Shown here: positions 35,401 to 45,300 of the stretch, one piece after another
Numbering within the stretch: the first letter of the stretch is position 1
Layout of the letters: each line of letters opens with the position of its first letter
Assembly (NCBI GenBank): GCA_016716065.1
Contig: JADJXA010000002.1
Coordinates: forward strand, 1-64,000
Length of the DNA stretch: 64,000 nt
DNA from: Candidatus Leptovillus gracilis
GTDB lineage: Bacteria > Chloroflexota > Anaerolineae > Promineifilales > Promineifilaceae
Direction: 5' to 3'
Made by a program: the position numbers and the translations under genes
Notes under the pieces: generated by a model
The model's input: only the letters and a program-made list of their open reading frames with translations
What the model was told of the DNA's origin: nothing
The model's database searches: none

Positions 35401-36803
35401 TGCTGTTCCCACAATAAAGTCAGAGCAAACTCCAGCAGCGGCAGATTGCCCGGCTCTTCGCCTACGTCATCCAAAATGCGGGCGACTAAACCTGGTTCAA
35501 ACTGCACACTGGCAACATGAGCCGGTTTTTCAATTGCCACCGCCAGTTCTTCTCGTGTCATTGGCCCCAGGATGTGGGTGGCATTTTGCATGGTGTCGGC
35601 CAACGGCCGTTCCTCCGTCGCCTGTCCCATAAAATCAGCCCGCATCGTTAGCAGTAGGGTAAAAGCGGGGCTATGCTGACCGGCCTGCGCCTGCACGGCC
35701 GTTACCAGACAGCTCACAAACGCTTGCCGCCCCTTTTTTTGTGGGCAAAGGGTATACAACTCCTCAAACTGGTCGGCGAGCAACAGCAGCCGTTTCCACA
35801 TTGGCTGCCGCTGCAAAATATCGTTGACCACTTCCGATAGTTGGGTCTTACCTGTCTGGAGATTTGCGGCCAGGTTGCCCGCTTCTTCTAACCGTTCATT
35901 GCCCAGCAACTCGGGCTGCCAGATGGGCAGCAGGGCGTCGGCCAGGGCGCGGAAGGGCTGGCTGCCGGGGCGGAAGGAGACAACGGCCGTTTCCCTTCCC
36001 ACTCTTGGCAGCAACCCGGCAAACACCACCGACGACTTGCCGCTGCCCGACGCGCCGATGACAGCCACGAAGGGTTTGTGGGCAACGGCCGTTGCCAACT
36101 GACTCACAAACGCCTCTCGACCAAAAAAGAGTTCGGCGTCTTCCTGGCGGAACGCTTGCAAGCCCCGGTACGGGTTGGGCGGCGTGGCCCAGGCGCGTAA
36201 ATCCGGCCATGCCTCGATCAGTTTATCGGTGGGGATGATAAAGGCGGCTTTGGTCTCCGCTTTGCTTTCGGCTGCAACCACTATGCCGACGACGCCGTGC
36301 AGCGCTTCATCCCAAACGGCCGTTCCGCTGAAACCAGGTTGTACTGAATACCCTTGCGTTTTGGTGTCTTCTATCTGGATGTGGCCATTCACCGTCCGGT
36401 CGCGCAGGACGCCGGAGGCCCATACGCCATGATCATGACGAATGGGAAAACCAAATGCGCGAAAGGGATGATTCCAGGTATCAGGGGTATTGACCAGGCG
36501 CAACGGCCGTGCGCCATCTGGTGGGGAGACTTGCAGTTCTAACCCGGCAATATCCCCCATGCCGTCCGGTCGTTTGGGTTGCCAGAGGGTGACAACGGCC
36601 GTTCCCTTCTCCCCTGCCTTCACAAAAGGAAAATCAAGCTGCACCGGGCCAGTGGGCATTTCCTGGCGCGGTTTATCCAGCGCGTCGCTCACCACATGGG
36701 CGCAGGTCAGCACATGGCGCTCGGTCACCAAAAAGCCAGCACCAACAATTTGATTTTCTTGATTCCAAATACGGGCTAAAGCGGATTGTAAGGCGACTGT
36801 CAT
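32424..36803 (-). CDS. Trypsin-like protease / nSTAND ATPase / TM / WD40 fusion
   Basis: 1459 aa from ATG 36803 (GGAGGAG 6-7 nt upstream). Domains in order: trypsin-like serine protease with H36 (TCAHVV), D84 (GDIAGLEL) and S159 (PGFSGTAVWD); nSTAND ATPase opening NPYRGLQAF and FFGRE, Walker A GASGSGKSS (250-258), Walker B LLLLADQFEELY; winged-helix and helical region; a transmembrane helix near 675-700 (VVLTVSLLVAVLFAVLGLF); a coiled coil holding two ESTR..ES(E)GTAVA-like repeats; and about 14 WD40 blades to the C-terminus. WD40 sensors on STAND ATPases activate N-terminal effectors upon ligand binding. The protease here would be the effector, held at the membrane. An extended -10 promoter lies just upstream. 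The WD40 part lacks the ACGGCCGT word. Confidence 0.92.
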   Translation of the reverse strand: MTVALQSALARIWNQENQIVGAGFLVTERHVLTCAHVVSDALDKPRQEMPTGPVQLDFPFVKAGEKGTAVVTLWQPKRPDGMGDIAGLELQVSPPDGARPLRLVNTPDTWNHPFRAFGFPIRHDHGVWASGVLRDRTVNGHIQIEDTKTQGYSVQPGFSGTAVWDEALHGVVGIVVAAESKAETKAAFIIPTDKLIEAWPDLRAWATPPNPYRGLQAFRQEDAELFFGREAFVSQLATAVAHKPFVAVIGASGSGKSSVVFAGLLPRVGRETAVVSFRPGSQPFRALADALLPIWQPELLGNERLEEAGNLAANLQTGKTQLSEVVNDILQRQPMWKRLLLLADQFEELYTLCPQKKGRQAFVSCLVTAVQAQAGQHSPAFTLLLTMRADFMGQATEERPLADTMQNATHILGPMTREELAVAIEKPAHVASVQFEPGLVARILDDVGEEPGNLPLLEFALTLLWEQQSNGLLTHAAYEAIGEVEGALAQYAEDQFCGLSQPGQDKAQFIFTQLVQPGRGTEDTRRQATMSEIGANNWGLVKWLADARLVVTNRNEAGEETAEVVHEIMTRRWQRLREWVNEDRRFREWQERLREAMRQWQTVSEDGSALLRGTLLAEAEGWLTERDSAIQQSERVFIEKSVALREQTRLAQIRRRNVVLTVSLLVAVLFAVLGLFSYGQSQDLAAESTRVVESEGTAVAESTRAFENEGTAVANSSALATEVFIRQHAVETAVSAQLASEAERERAVQESLLSRSRELAAVSLSLLEEDAELSLLFALEAVETAQTMQAEDALRQALVASRIRFHLPGNSRGPKSIAWSPDGLMLVVYGPENHLTIWDITKQLVVNSIPVITDSHVTEIEWSPTKEYIASTFSDNTLVVWDLMEEDIIFEIQGYTSSNESLSWSPEGDRLVFSGCAKVTEEENSCVNSDVYIWEPKENEEPVLIERIECYDNRGVCKIHDISWNPLGTHIAAGLSDGTMWLKNTSQSDDPAQRIDFDEFAIYSLDWHPGGQRIALMGFNLLKIWNLSTRRIEETAPTYVSGSLSTANVEWSSDGQRLVYNNQNHQLVVWELDTGETTLLTGHLDNIEAIKWQPNGNLLASASKDEDVIIWDGNIGKDDSMTLLERGFAYWVDSVDWHPDSQILAFDHYGLELWNINTKEWHTINNVRPYGAVVWSHQGDRLAFGSMDDSIHIWDMVKKKEIHVLTGHTDNILDLDWNPDGSRLVSASGDHTIIVWDTESGAQIRVIKPDEQEERGNGTGCVDWSPDGKYLAFSLSQSKVWIWNLAQDVGYEIEVSDRNLVSDVAWNPKGAQIAIASGDLNVWDATTGLLVFTIPGSDKPFDGIKSVVWHPDGFRFATGDANGMIRLWNIDSRQSSLLLGHQEEVISLAWSPDGRMLASGSRDFTARVYLTNLQDLIALGRKNVSWYVSPNGERYQRAVLPEERQQYLGESASIETISP

Positions 36804-36838
36804 GCTGCACTCCTCCACGATGAATCATCAATGGGAGT

Positions 36839-36870
36839 AGTATAGCATTTTGGCAATAGCCGTTAAAGTC
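36839..36870 (-). promoter_or_regulatory. Candidate extended -10 promoter
   Basis: On the minus strand TGCTATACT (36847-36839) forms an extended -10 (TGn + TATACT). A weak -35 TTTAAC lies 17 bp further upstream. Transcription would start near 36832, about 30 nt before the protease-STAND-WD40 start codon, giving that gene its own transcription start inside the cluster. Confidence 0.45.
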
Positions 36871-36916
36871 TCCGATAGTACTTCCAAACAAGAAGGCGTT
36901 GGCAGACTACATGAAG

Positions 36917-37405
36917 TTACGTGCCTGCTTGCACAAAGAACAGCACGTGGTAACTGGCGTCTTGTAAAACCCGGCATAGTGTTGAAAGGGCTACGTTTAG
37001 GCTGGCAACAGCAATGGTAATCTGATTTTCTAGTTGGAAAGTTTCTCCCATCCCAATCTGGCGAACAGTTAAACGCTTCAAACTACGATTAGCTTCCCTG
37101 GCGTAGTATTCAACTTCAGCCGTCATTTTTTCGGCCTTCAAATTAGCCGGGTGTTCACGATTGATATAAGCCGTATTTATTCGCAGAAAACCGGCAATCT
37201 CCTGAGTTTGCTCAATAATCCGATTTAATGTCTCGAGTAATGACTTAATAAATGTGCGATCGCGCAAGCTGATTGGAGTGATGGCAAGAGAATTGAAATA
37301 GTCGCTTAAAGTAGAAAGCTCGTTAGATTTTTGGGTTAAATTAATTCGTGATACCGAGAATGTTGATGGCCGGGACCAGTTGCTTAAACCATGTGTGCTT
37401 TCCAT
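36917..37405 (-). CDS. Small helical protein (162 aa), possible effector-associated partner
   Basis: No recognised family. ATG 37405 has AGGAGATAGTC directly upstream, the clearest ribosome site in this group. The protein is helical, with runs like FIKSLLETLNRIIEQTQEIAGF and a C-terminal hydrophobic helix ASLNVALSTLCRVLQDASYH. It stands downstream of another small helical gene and a trypsin-like protease gene. A similar trio (protease plus two small helical proteins) recurs at 50.8-53.4 kb. In bacterial conflict systems small helical genes next to trypsin-like or CHAT proteases often act as adaptor or regulator partners, so that role is inferred. Confidence 0.72.
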   Translation of the reverse strand: MESTHGLSNWSRPSTFSVSRINLTQKSNELSTLSDYFNSLAITPISLRDRTFIKSLLETLNRIIEQTQEIAGFLRINTAYINREHPANLKAEKMTAEVEYYAREANRSLKRLTVRQIGMGETFQLENQITIAVASLNVALSTLCRVLQDASYHVLFFVQAGT

Positions 37406-37434
37406 GACTATCTCCTAAGCATTGAACAGAGGGC

Positions 37435-37463
37435 ATTATATAACAAAAAGAACATATGTACTA
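37435..37463 (-). promoter_or_regulatory. Candidate promoter for the 162-aa helical gene
   Basis: The minus strand has a perfect -10 TATAAT (37440-37435) within TATATAAT, with only a weak -35 about 17-18 bp upstream. Predicted transcription starts near 37428, leaving a leader of about 23 nt with the AGGAGA ribosome site. Confidence 0.42.
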
Positions 37464-37464
37464 A

Positions 37465-37830
37465 TTACATGTAGCTTTCCCAGATGCTATCTAAGATTTC
37501 CCCAAGTCGTTTTACGTAGGTATCAAAACTTTCGTATTGTTCTCTGGTAACGCCTGGGTGTCGATTAAGAATACGTACTAACAGCCCTGCCATGCTAAGC
37601 GCATCTTCACGTAACACTTCCCGAATATCTATATCCCATTTCTCACGCACTGCCCGGCTGTATAAATCGTTTAAGAGGCCGGCCGTTGTGATGATAACGT
37701 TTACATCAATCATGAATGATGGGATGTCAATGAAATAATCAGCAACCTGTTTGAACAACGAGCGATAACTGCTGAAAGGTTTTCCTTTCAGTTTCTTGAT
37801 TTCTTGCTTGACAGCTTCATTGAATTCCAT
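37465..37830 (-). CDS. Small helical protein (121 aa)
   Basis: No recognised family. The 121-aa product is helical and without signal peptide: KQEIKKLKGKPFSSYRSLFK, then FMIDVNVIITTAGLLNDLYS, ending LGEILDSIWESYM. It lies 47 bp after the trypsin-like protease gene and 59 bp before the 162-aa gene. ATG 37830 was chosen as the only Met near the frame's start; the Shine-Dalgarno is weak. Its size and helical nature suit an adaptor-type fold, but I cannot assign one. Confidence 0.68.
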   Translation of the reverse strand: MEFNEAVKQEIKKLKGKPFSSYRSLFKQVADYFIDIPSFMIDVNVIITTAGLLNDLYSRAVREKWDIDIREVLREDALSMAGLLVRILNRHPGVTREQYESFDTYVKRLGEILDSIWESYM

Positions 37831-37877
37831 TTCTATAGATGAAACGGACGGGCGTTTCTTTTTAGCGCTTTGGCATC

Positions 37878-38858
37878 TTACACTAGCAAATCTTGTAGCT
37901 GCATTAAGGACTCTACTAACCTATTTAATTGCGTGATCAAACTAGCCTGGTACTGAAATCGGATGTCGCTGCGAAATGAGTTGAGTATTCTTCTCAAAAC
38001 TTGGGCAATTGCCTGATTTGCTTGTTTGATTTCACTCAAGTACTGAAGCTGACTAACACGACGAGAATCAGATTCCATCCGAGAAAAATGCTCGTCTAGA
38101 ATTGCCGTTATTTTCTCAACTTGTCGTGTTGCCTCCTTCAACTCATAGGCTAGTTGAGGCAATGACTTATTATCCTGGAGAAGTTGCTGCAAAATCTGGT
38201 TAAGATTTGCCTGAAGGGTTGCCAGTTCTGATCGAATAATTACCTGGTCAGCGGAGGCTGGAACCACTTCTAGCAATTGGTCACCGGGAATCATGAACGC
38301 TGCTTTGACTTCTGCCTTCCGCTCGGCCGTGACGATCATGCCAACAACCGCTTGTAATTCTTCGTCCCATACGGCCGTTCCGCTAAAGCCAGGCCCAATT
38401 GAGAAACCAGGGGTTTTGACATCTTCGATTTGAATATGCCCATTCGCTTTTTTGTCGCGTAGCACACCGGAAGCCCAAACACCATCATCATGACCTGGAG
38501 GGAATCCAAAAGCCCGGAAAGAGCGTCCCCAAGTTTCGGAAGCAACTGCCAGATTGATAGGCTGCACACCCATTGGTGTTGGGTTGACTATCTCCAGGCT
38601 AGCAATGTCTCCCGTTTCATCTTGCTGTTTAGGTTTCCAATAAACTGCCTTTGCTGTCATTTTTTGCTTAGTTGCAGAAAGGGGGAAATCGAGATGAATT
38701 ATGTCAGGAGGTATAGTTTGAATTGATCGTTCCAAGGCTGCGCCAACGACGTGGGCACAGGTCAATACAATGCGTTCGACAACCAGAAATCCGGCACCGA
38801 CTATGATATCGTCAGCTGTTCTTATACGAACGATTACCGACCTCAGACTGTGAGACAT
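37878..38858 (-). CDS. Trypsin-like serine protease with C-terminal helical domain
   Basis: 326 aa. Residues 1-200 are a trypsin-like domain with H36 (TCAHVV), D84 (GDIASLEI) and S159 (PGFSGTAVWDE). These are at exactly the same positions as in the protease-nSTAND-WD40 protein, with long stretches near-identical (FRAFGFP, GVWASGVLRD, NGHIQIED). The C-terminal 120 residues are a helical bundle or coiled coil (LKEATRQVEKITAILDEHF). There is no signal peptide, so it acts in the cytoplasm. The same protease module here has a short helical tail instead of an ATPase, suggesting that it is recruited and activated by another protein. It begins 8 bp after the TPR-CHAT gene. Confidence 0.9.
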   Translation of the reverse strand: MSHSLRSVIVRIRTADDIIVGAGFLVVERIVLTCAHVVGAALERSIQTIPPDIIHLDFPLSATKQKMTAKAVYWKPKQQDETGDIASLEIVNPTPMGVQPINLAVASETWGRSFRAFGFPPGHDDGVWASGVLRDKKANGHIQIEDVKTPGFSIGPGFSGTAVWDEELQAVVGMIVTAERKAEVKAAFMIPGDQLLEVVPASADQVIIRSELATLQANLNQILQQLLQDNKSLPQLAYELKEATRQVEKITAILDEHFSRMESDSRRVSQLQYLSEIKQANQAIAQVLRRILNSFRSDIRFQYQASLITQLNRLVESLMQLQDLLV

Positions 38859-38866
38859 GATTCACT

Positions 38867-41800
38867 CTATACTCCCGTAAACGTAAACGCCGCCCAATAA
38901 TAAGGATGGTTAAACGGCCGTTCCCCCGCTTCCATCACCGCAAACCGCCGCCAGGCTGTGGAAAACAAGGGCCGTCGCTCATCATTCCGTTGGCGCAGGC
39001 GGGCAAACGTAATTGCTAACTCCTCGGCCGTTACCTGCATCAGCCACCGTTGCGCCAGATGCAAGGCCCGCGATGGAGGGCGGCTTTCCTGAATATGGTA
39101 CTGGTAAAAGCGTTGTACAAGCAGTGCCGTTGATAAATCTGGCGTCGGCCACAAAGTGGCAATAACGCCTTTGACCCCTATTTGCAGAAAGCCGGCCGCC
39201 AGACTAATCGCTTCGTCAGGCGCCTGATCGAAGTCGTTGATCCCAGTCTGACAGGCAGAAAGAAAGACCAGTCGGGTCAAAGATAAATCGCCGCCTTGTT
39301 GGATGTCGGCCAATGTTAGCCTCTCATCTCCAGATAGATACAGACCAGCGAAAAGCGGGTCTTGCCAGGTGAATTCGCCGTGACAAGCAAAGTGCAAGTA
39401 GTGGGCGAAAGAGAGCGTGGGCAAAACGGCCGTTTTCCTCGCCTCTGTACCCGCAAATTTTTGCATGTCTGGTTGAAAATATGGGGCAATCGCGGCCGTT
39501 TCCCATTCCGCATAGGGGAGATCGGCCAATCCGGGGATGAAGGGGGCGGCAACCGCAACAAGACGTGGGCGAGATGGCAGAGACGGCCGTTGCTGGCTGC
39601 GCCATAAAGTCAAAGCTGATGGCGCATAACAAATGGCGCAGTCAACAAGCCAACTTTCAGGCGACTGGAACGGTACGGCGTGCCAGGGCAACAGCGCCAA
39701 TCGGCCAGTGGGGATGAGCGTGATAGTCTGTGGCGGCATTGGCGCTAAAGTCTGTAATGTTTGTTGGATAGGGCGCAGCGCTGTTTCCGCCAACCATGGC
39801 CACAGCGCGTCCAAAGCGGGCTGGAGTGGGATGATCCCCAACTGTGCGGCCAGATATCCGCCAGCCATATCCGCTTCTGCCCGATGCAGAAGACGTTGGT
39901 TCCATGTCGTCTCATCGCCCGCAAACCAGAGCGGCGTGACTGCGCCTTGATTAACAATTAATGCCAACCCGCCCAGGTGACTAACCAGTAAATAGATGAG
40001 CGGTTCCTGGCTAACGGCCGTTATCTGCTCCCAACTAATTCTTTCAGCCATTGCCGGGGCGGCCGTTTCCGATCCCAATTCCGCTTGCAACCAGCGGGCG
40101 CGTTCCCACTCCAGGGTCAGAACCGCTTCCTGAAAAGCGCCGCACCGCGCCAACGAGTAGGCGATTTGCAGATACAAGCGCCACCCTTGCCTTAACCAGG
40201 CGTTCCGGTTTTGTTGGCTAGTCTGGCGCGAATAGAGTGCGGTCATGACTTGTGCACCATAAGCGTAAGCGTCTAACGCCTCGGCCCAGGTGCCTCTTTC
40301 CATGGCCCAATTGCCCCACGTTTGCGCGCATTGTAATGTGATGAAGGGATCTCGTTCGAGGCCACGTTTGCAGGCGTCTTCATAAGCGGCGCGCGCGGCT
40401 TGAGCAACTAAATCTGGCGCGGAACCCTTCTGGACGCCGGTCTCTTGCACTATTGCGCGATGTCGCTGATTGAGGGATGCGCCCAGGTTGTTGGCGACGG
40501 TGGGATAGAGTATGTCGGAAGGAGATAACATAGCTATCGCTTGTTGGTGCAACCCAACGGCCGTGTCCAAATGCACCAAATCGCCGCTTTGCCGGTACTG
40601 GTCTTGCCAACAACTTCCCAAACTGGTGAGATAACGCGCCCGGTCAGAATTATCTGACGACGCAAGATTGACCGCTTCTTGAAGAGTGTGAATAGCGGCT
40701 TGTAGCTCCTCGGCGTTTCCTGTTTCCTGGTACTGGGCGTGTAATAACGCGCCCAAGATGCTCAAGTAGACAGATCGCTGCGGCGCTTTGGCGGCGGATA
40801 GGGCGACTGCGGCGCGCGCTGCGGACAGAGCGCGTTCCAAATCGGCCGTTTTACCTAAGAACTGCCAGCGGCGACGTAAGCTCTCAGCCAGATTGCTCAA
40901 GTATAAGGGGCGGTTAAGGGCAGTGGTAGGCGTTAAATCGCACGCTTGTTGTAAATCAGCAATGGATTGATCGAGATCGTCCATCCGCCCCCAGTGGATG
41001 AACCGGCTTTGTAATCCCTGCCCGCGCATGGCGAGAAACAGGGGATATTCAGGGGACGCTGGCCGGGTGCGAGCAACGGCCTTTTCGTAAGCGTCCAGCG
41101 CGGCTTGCAAATCTTTTGCCTGACCTTCCTGTTCAAAACGGGTAAGGTAGCTTGTGGCTAAATTGGCCAGGTGCAAAGAGTAAGCGGGTGAAGAGACTGG
41201 CGTTAGTGAAACGGCCGTTTCGTAATGGGTAATGGCGGCATCTAAATCGGAACGACGGTAGGTTTGACCGTACCGAATCTTGTAACCTGCGCCCAGGTTA
41301 AGCAGATGACGCGCTCGCTCTGGAGATGTGGCCGGCGTTAAAGCGACAGCTTCTTGCCACAGGACCAATGCCTGCTCCAAATCGCTCAATTGCCCACTCT
41401 GTTCAAATTTAGCCCGCCAGCCATTGCCCAAATTGTTCAGATGCTGCGGGCGAGCGGCGGATGTGGGCGGTGTGAGATCAACGGCCGTTTGCCAGACAGC
41501 CGAGGCGGCGTCTAAGTCAGCTATTTCTCCCAACTGACGGTAACGAGCGATGAGGGCGGTTCCCAGTGTATTGCAATAGATGGGTTTGTCATTAGACCGG
41601 GCAACGGCGAGGGCGACGGCCGTCTGGCAACCAGTGACGGCCGATTGTAAATCAGCCAGTTGGCCGGTATGTTCATATCGTTCCAGCAGTCCTAGGGAGC
41701 GATTATGCAGGATAGACGGCCGTTCGGGATGATCGTCGGGAATGCATGCCAGTGCCTCCGTCCAGGCGGACAAAGCGTTGTCGAGGTCGTCGAAGTTGTT

Positions 41801-42280
41801 TGTTCGCTGATAACGCGACCGCAGCGCGGACCCCAGGTTGTTAAAAATGGCCGGGTGATGGACATATTCAGGCGGAGCAGATTGGATAGCCTGTTGAGCG
41901 TGGAAAACGGCCGTATCTAAATCTACTTCATCGCCCGCTTGATCAAAGCGAGCTTGATAAGCGACGCTGAGATGGGTATGAAGAAGGGGATATTCATCAG
42001 TTGTCGCTGGCGTGAGGGTCACGGCCGTGTGCCAGTAACTCAATGCTGCCGGTAAACTTTCCCGTTGCCCACAATCCCAATACTGTCGCCAGCAAACAAG
42101 TCCCAGGCGGTTGAGGCAATGCGCTTGTGTCACTGGCGGCAGCGCGGCGAAATCAGGTTGGTTCAGTAACTCCTGCCACCGTTCCTGCGCTTGATCAAGC
42201 AATACGGGATTGTGACCGGCTTGATATTCACGCTCGGCTCTGGCGGCTTTCTCGTAAAGAGTTTGTAAGGAATCGGTCAT
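38867..42280 (-). CDS. TPR-CHAT protease (degenerate TPRs)
   Basis: 1137 aa from ATG 42280 (MTDSLQTLYEKAARAEREYQ); the open frame extends to 42379 but that overlaps the preceding CHAT gene. About 600 residues of degenerate TPR-like repeats (LNNLGNGWRAKFEQSGQLSD type) precede a CHAT peptidase with His967 in HFACHGEF and Cys1010 in FLSACQTG. It ends HPYYWAAFTFTGV, like its two relatives. Unlike them it has no micro-ORF in front, only 22 bp after the adjacent TPR-CHAT gene, so it may share that gene's zinc-ribbon partner. Its repeats are far more diverged than those of the neighbours, indicating an older copy. Confidence 0.9.
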   Translation of the reverse strand: MTDSLQTLYEKAARAEREYQAGHNPVLLDQAQERWQELLNQPDFAALPPVTQAHCLNRLGLVCWRQYWDCGQRESLPAALSYWHTAVTLTPATTDEYPLLHTHLSVAYQARFDQAGDEVDLDTAVFHAQQAIQSAPPEYVHHPAIFNNLGSALRSRYQRTNNFDDLDNALSAWTEALACIPDDHPERPSILHNRSLGLLERYEHTGQLADLQSAVTGCQTAVALAVARSNDKPIYCNTLGTALIARYRQLGEIADLDAASAVWQTAVDLTPPTSAARPQHLNNLGNGWRAKFEQSGQLSDLEQALVLWQEAVALTPATSPERARHLLNLGAGYKIRYGQTYRRSDLDAAITHYETAVSLTPVSSPAYSLHLANLATSYLTRFEQEGQAKDLQAALDAYEKAVARTRPASPEYPLFLAMRGQGLQSRFIHWGRMDDLDQSIADLQQACDLTPTTALNRPLYLSNLAESLRRRWQFLGKTADLERALSAARAAVALSAAKAPQRSVYLSILGALLHAQYQETGNAEELQAAIHTLQEAVNLASSDNSDRARYLTSLGSCWQDQYRQSGDLVHLDTAVGLHQQAIAMLSPSDILYPTVANNLGASLNQRHRAIVQETGVQKGSAPDLVAQAARAAYEDACKRGLERDPFITLQCAQTWGNWAMERGTWAEALDAYAYGAQVMTALYSRQTSQQNRNAWLRQGWRLYLQIAYSLARCGAFQEAVLTLEWERARWLQAELGSETAAPAMAERISWEQITAVSQEPLIYLLVSHLGGLALIVNQGAVTPLWFAGDETTWNQRLLHRAEADMAGGYLAAQLGIIPLQPALDALWPWLAETALRPIQQTLQTLAPMPPQTITLIPTGRLALLPWHAVPFQSPESWLVDCAICYAPSALTLWRSQQRPSLPSRPRLVAVAAPFIPGLADLPYAEWETAAIAPYFQPDMQKFAGTEARKTAVLPTLSFAHYLHFACHGEFTWQDPLFAGLYLSGDERLTLADIQQGGDLSLTRLVFLSACQTGINDFDQAPDEAISLAAGFLQIGVKGVIATLWPTPDLSTALLVQRFYQYHIQESRPPSRALHLAQRWLMQVTAEELAITFARLRQRNDERRPLFSTAWRRFAVMEAGERPFNHPYYWAAFTFTGV

Positions 42281-42302
42281 GCCAAGATTTTGTTCACCAG
42301 CA

Positions 42303-45300
42303 TCATGCGCCCGTAAACGTGAACGCCGCCCAATAATAAGGATGCTCAAATGGTTGACTCTCCGGTTCCTCCGCCGCAAACCGCCGCCAATAATCCCCCA
42401 CTTCCGCGAGCGTCAACCGACTGCCCTTCAACTTCATCCGCTCCTCGCCAAAGCGCTCCGCCAACTCCCCGGCCGTCACGTCCCGAAGCCACAACTGCGC
42501 CTGGCGGAGCGCTGAGGCGAAGTCCAGGCCGTCCTGCAAATGAAGCTGGTAGAAACGCTCCATCAGCAGCATGGTCGAGAGGTCATTCACCGCCCATAGT
42601 GTACTGACCACCGCCGGCGCGCCTGCTTGCAGGAACCCGGCCGGCAGCCCCACATACTCATCCGGCGCTTTTTGGAATTCGGTAATGCCCGTTTCGCAAG
42701 CGGAGAGGGTGACGAGGCGACAGGCGCTCAAGTCCAGGCCGCTGAGGATATCGGCCAGGGTGTACGCTTTGTCGGCCAGTTGCAAACCGGATTGCTGTGG
42801 GTCGTCCCAATGGTAGTAACCGTGTCCAGAGTAGTGGATATAGGCATGGCCTTGCGCCGCTGTGGGAAAAGCGGAAGCCGTAGCATCGTTTTCATGCAAA
42901 ATTATCTGATTAGTAGGTGAGAAAAATTGAGAAATGGCTTCGCCTTCAATAGAGGTATATTTTAAATCACGGGTAGGGTTGATAGCGGCGAAGAGGGAGC
43001 GGGCTTGTCGTTCTGGTTGGGCAGCGTGCTGGCGGCTGATGTGTACGGCGTAGGCACTGGGAGCGTAGGTAACGGTGTAATCATCGCTAAAATAGCGGGG
43101 CTGGCTGCTAACCTGACGCCAGGCGGCGTGTAAGGGCAGCAAGCCCAGGCCGCCCTGGGGCATGAGCAGAATCGGCGCACCGTCAGGAGGGTTCAATGTT
43201 TGCAACTGTTGGTGGATTGGTCCCATCAAAGCATCCCATAATTGACTGGCGACAGCGTTGATGGCCTGGAACCAAGCTTCTTGAGCGCTGGTGTCCTCAT
43301 TTCGCAGAAAACCACCATAGGCACCCAGCCAACCGCTCAAAGCAGCCTCATCCTCTGCCCCCTGTAGCAGTTCGGTCAGGTAATCGGTGGTTAAGCCTGG
43401 TAAGGGCAGGATATGGTCGGCAGTGAGTTCCCAAACCCCAGATGGCACAATGAAGACAAAACTGCCCTGAGAGGTCAGACAAGGAGCGATGAGGATGCCG
43501 TTGGCGGGAATAAGGGTGAAAATGTCAGCCACATCCAGACCGGTGGGCATGAAATCGGGATGCTCGGCGCGAACGGCTTCAATCTGCTGGCTGAGTCGAG
43601 CGCGGGCGTCGCGGAGCAGATCGGCCAGTTGGCGATCATCGCGGCGGGCCGGGGTGTCCGGCGGTAGACGCATCTCCCCCTCAAGATTGCGCACAGCCTG
43701 GCGCAAGGTTTGCATGGTGTTTTGTTGGACCGGCGAGAGGTCGGTCAAATTGACATCTCCTAAAGCTAATGTCTGGTTGAGGAGGCGGGTTTTGCCCTGT
43801 TCCAACTGTTGTAAGGCAGCGGTGGGCTGTCTCAACTGCCACAAACAGTAAGCGGAGTGGGCAAACAACTGCGCTGCCTGGCGCACTTCCGCCTGGCGGC
43901 CAGCCTCAGTGTAGGCAGTGTCTAGCAAGAACTGCCCGGCTTGCACCGCGCCGGCATAAGCAGTTTTGGCTGCCAGCCATTGTTGTTCGCCAAACAGTAG
44001 ATTTCCGAGATTGCGCTGCGTTCTCTGATGATCGGCCGGTAGCAGCTCCACTGTTTGGATGCCGAGGGCCTCTTCATAGGCAGCGATGGCCTGCTCGATG
44101 TTCTTCGCCCGGTCACCGCGAATGCGGTCTGCGTAAGCGGTCGCCAAGCCCATGGTAACCATAGCCCATTCGACGGGCATGGTGGCGCGGGTCATGACCT
44201 GGAGGGCCTCTTCATAGGCAGCGATGGCCTGCTCGATGTTCTTCGCCCGGTCACCGCGAATGCGGTTGCCGTAAGCGATCGCCAGGTTATTCATGGTGGT
44301 CGCCCAGTCGACGGGCATGGTGGCGCGGGTCCTGACCTGAAGGACCTCTTCATAGGCAGCGATGGCCTGCTCGATGTTCTCTGCCCGGTCGCCGCGAATG
44401 CGGTTGCCGTAAGCGAGCGCCAGATTATTCCTGGTTGTCGCCCAGTCGACGGGCATGGTGGCGCGGGTCATGACCTGGAGGGCGTCTTGATAGGCGGCGA
44501 TGGCCTGCTCGATGTTCTTCGCCCGATCACCGCGAATGCGGTCTGAATAAGCGATCGCCAGGTTATTCATGGTGGTCGCCCAGTCGACGGGCATGGTGGC
44601 GCGGGTCCTGACCTGAAGGACCTCTTCATAGGCAGTGATGGCCTGCTCGATGTTCTCCGCCCGGTCGCCGCGAATGCGGTTGCCGTAAGCGAGCGCCAGA
44701 TTATTCCTGGTTGTCGCCCAGTCGACGGGCATGGTGGCGCGGGTCATGACCTGGAGGGCGTCTTGATAGGCGGCGATGGCCTGCTCGATGTTCTTCGCCC
44801 GGTCACCGCGAATGCGGTCTGCGTAAGCGAGCGCCAGGTTATTCATGGTGATCGCCCAGTCAACGGGCATGGCGGCGCGGGTCCTTACCTGGAGGGCGTC
44901 TTGATAGGCAGCGATGGCCTGCTCGATGTTTTCTGCCCGGTCACCGCGAATGCGGTCTGCGTAAGCGAGCGCCAGGTTATTCATGGTGTTCGCCCAGTCA
45001 ACGGGCATGGTGGCGTGGGTCATGACCTGGAGGGCGTCTTGATAGGCGGCGATGGCCTGCTCGATGTTCTCCGCCCGGTCGCCGCGAATGCGGTTGCCGT
45101 AAGCGATCGCCAGGTTATTCATGGTGGTCGCCCAGTCGACGGGCATGGTGGCGCGGGTCCTGACCTGGAGGGCGTCTTGATAGGCAGCGATGGCCTGCTC
45201 GATGTTCTCTGCCCGGTCGCCGCGAATGCGGTTGCCGTAAGCGAGCGCAAGATTATTCATGGCTTGCGCCCAGTCGACGGGCATGGCGGCGCGGGTCCTG

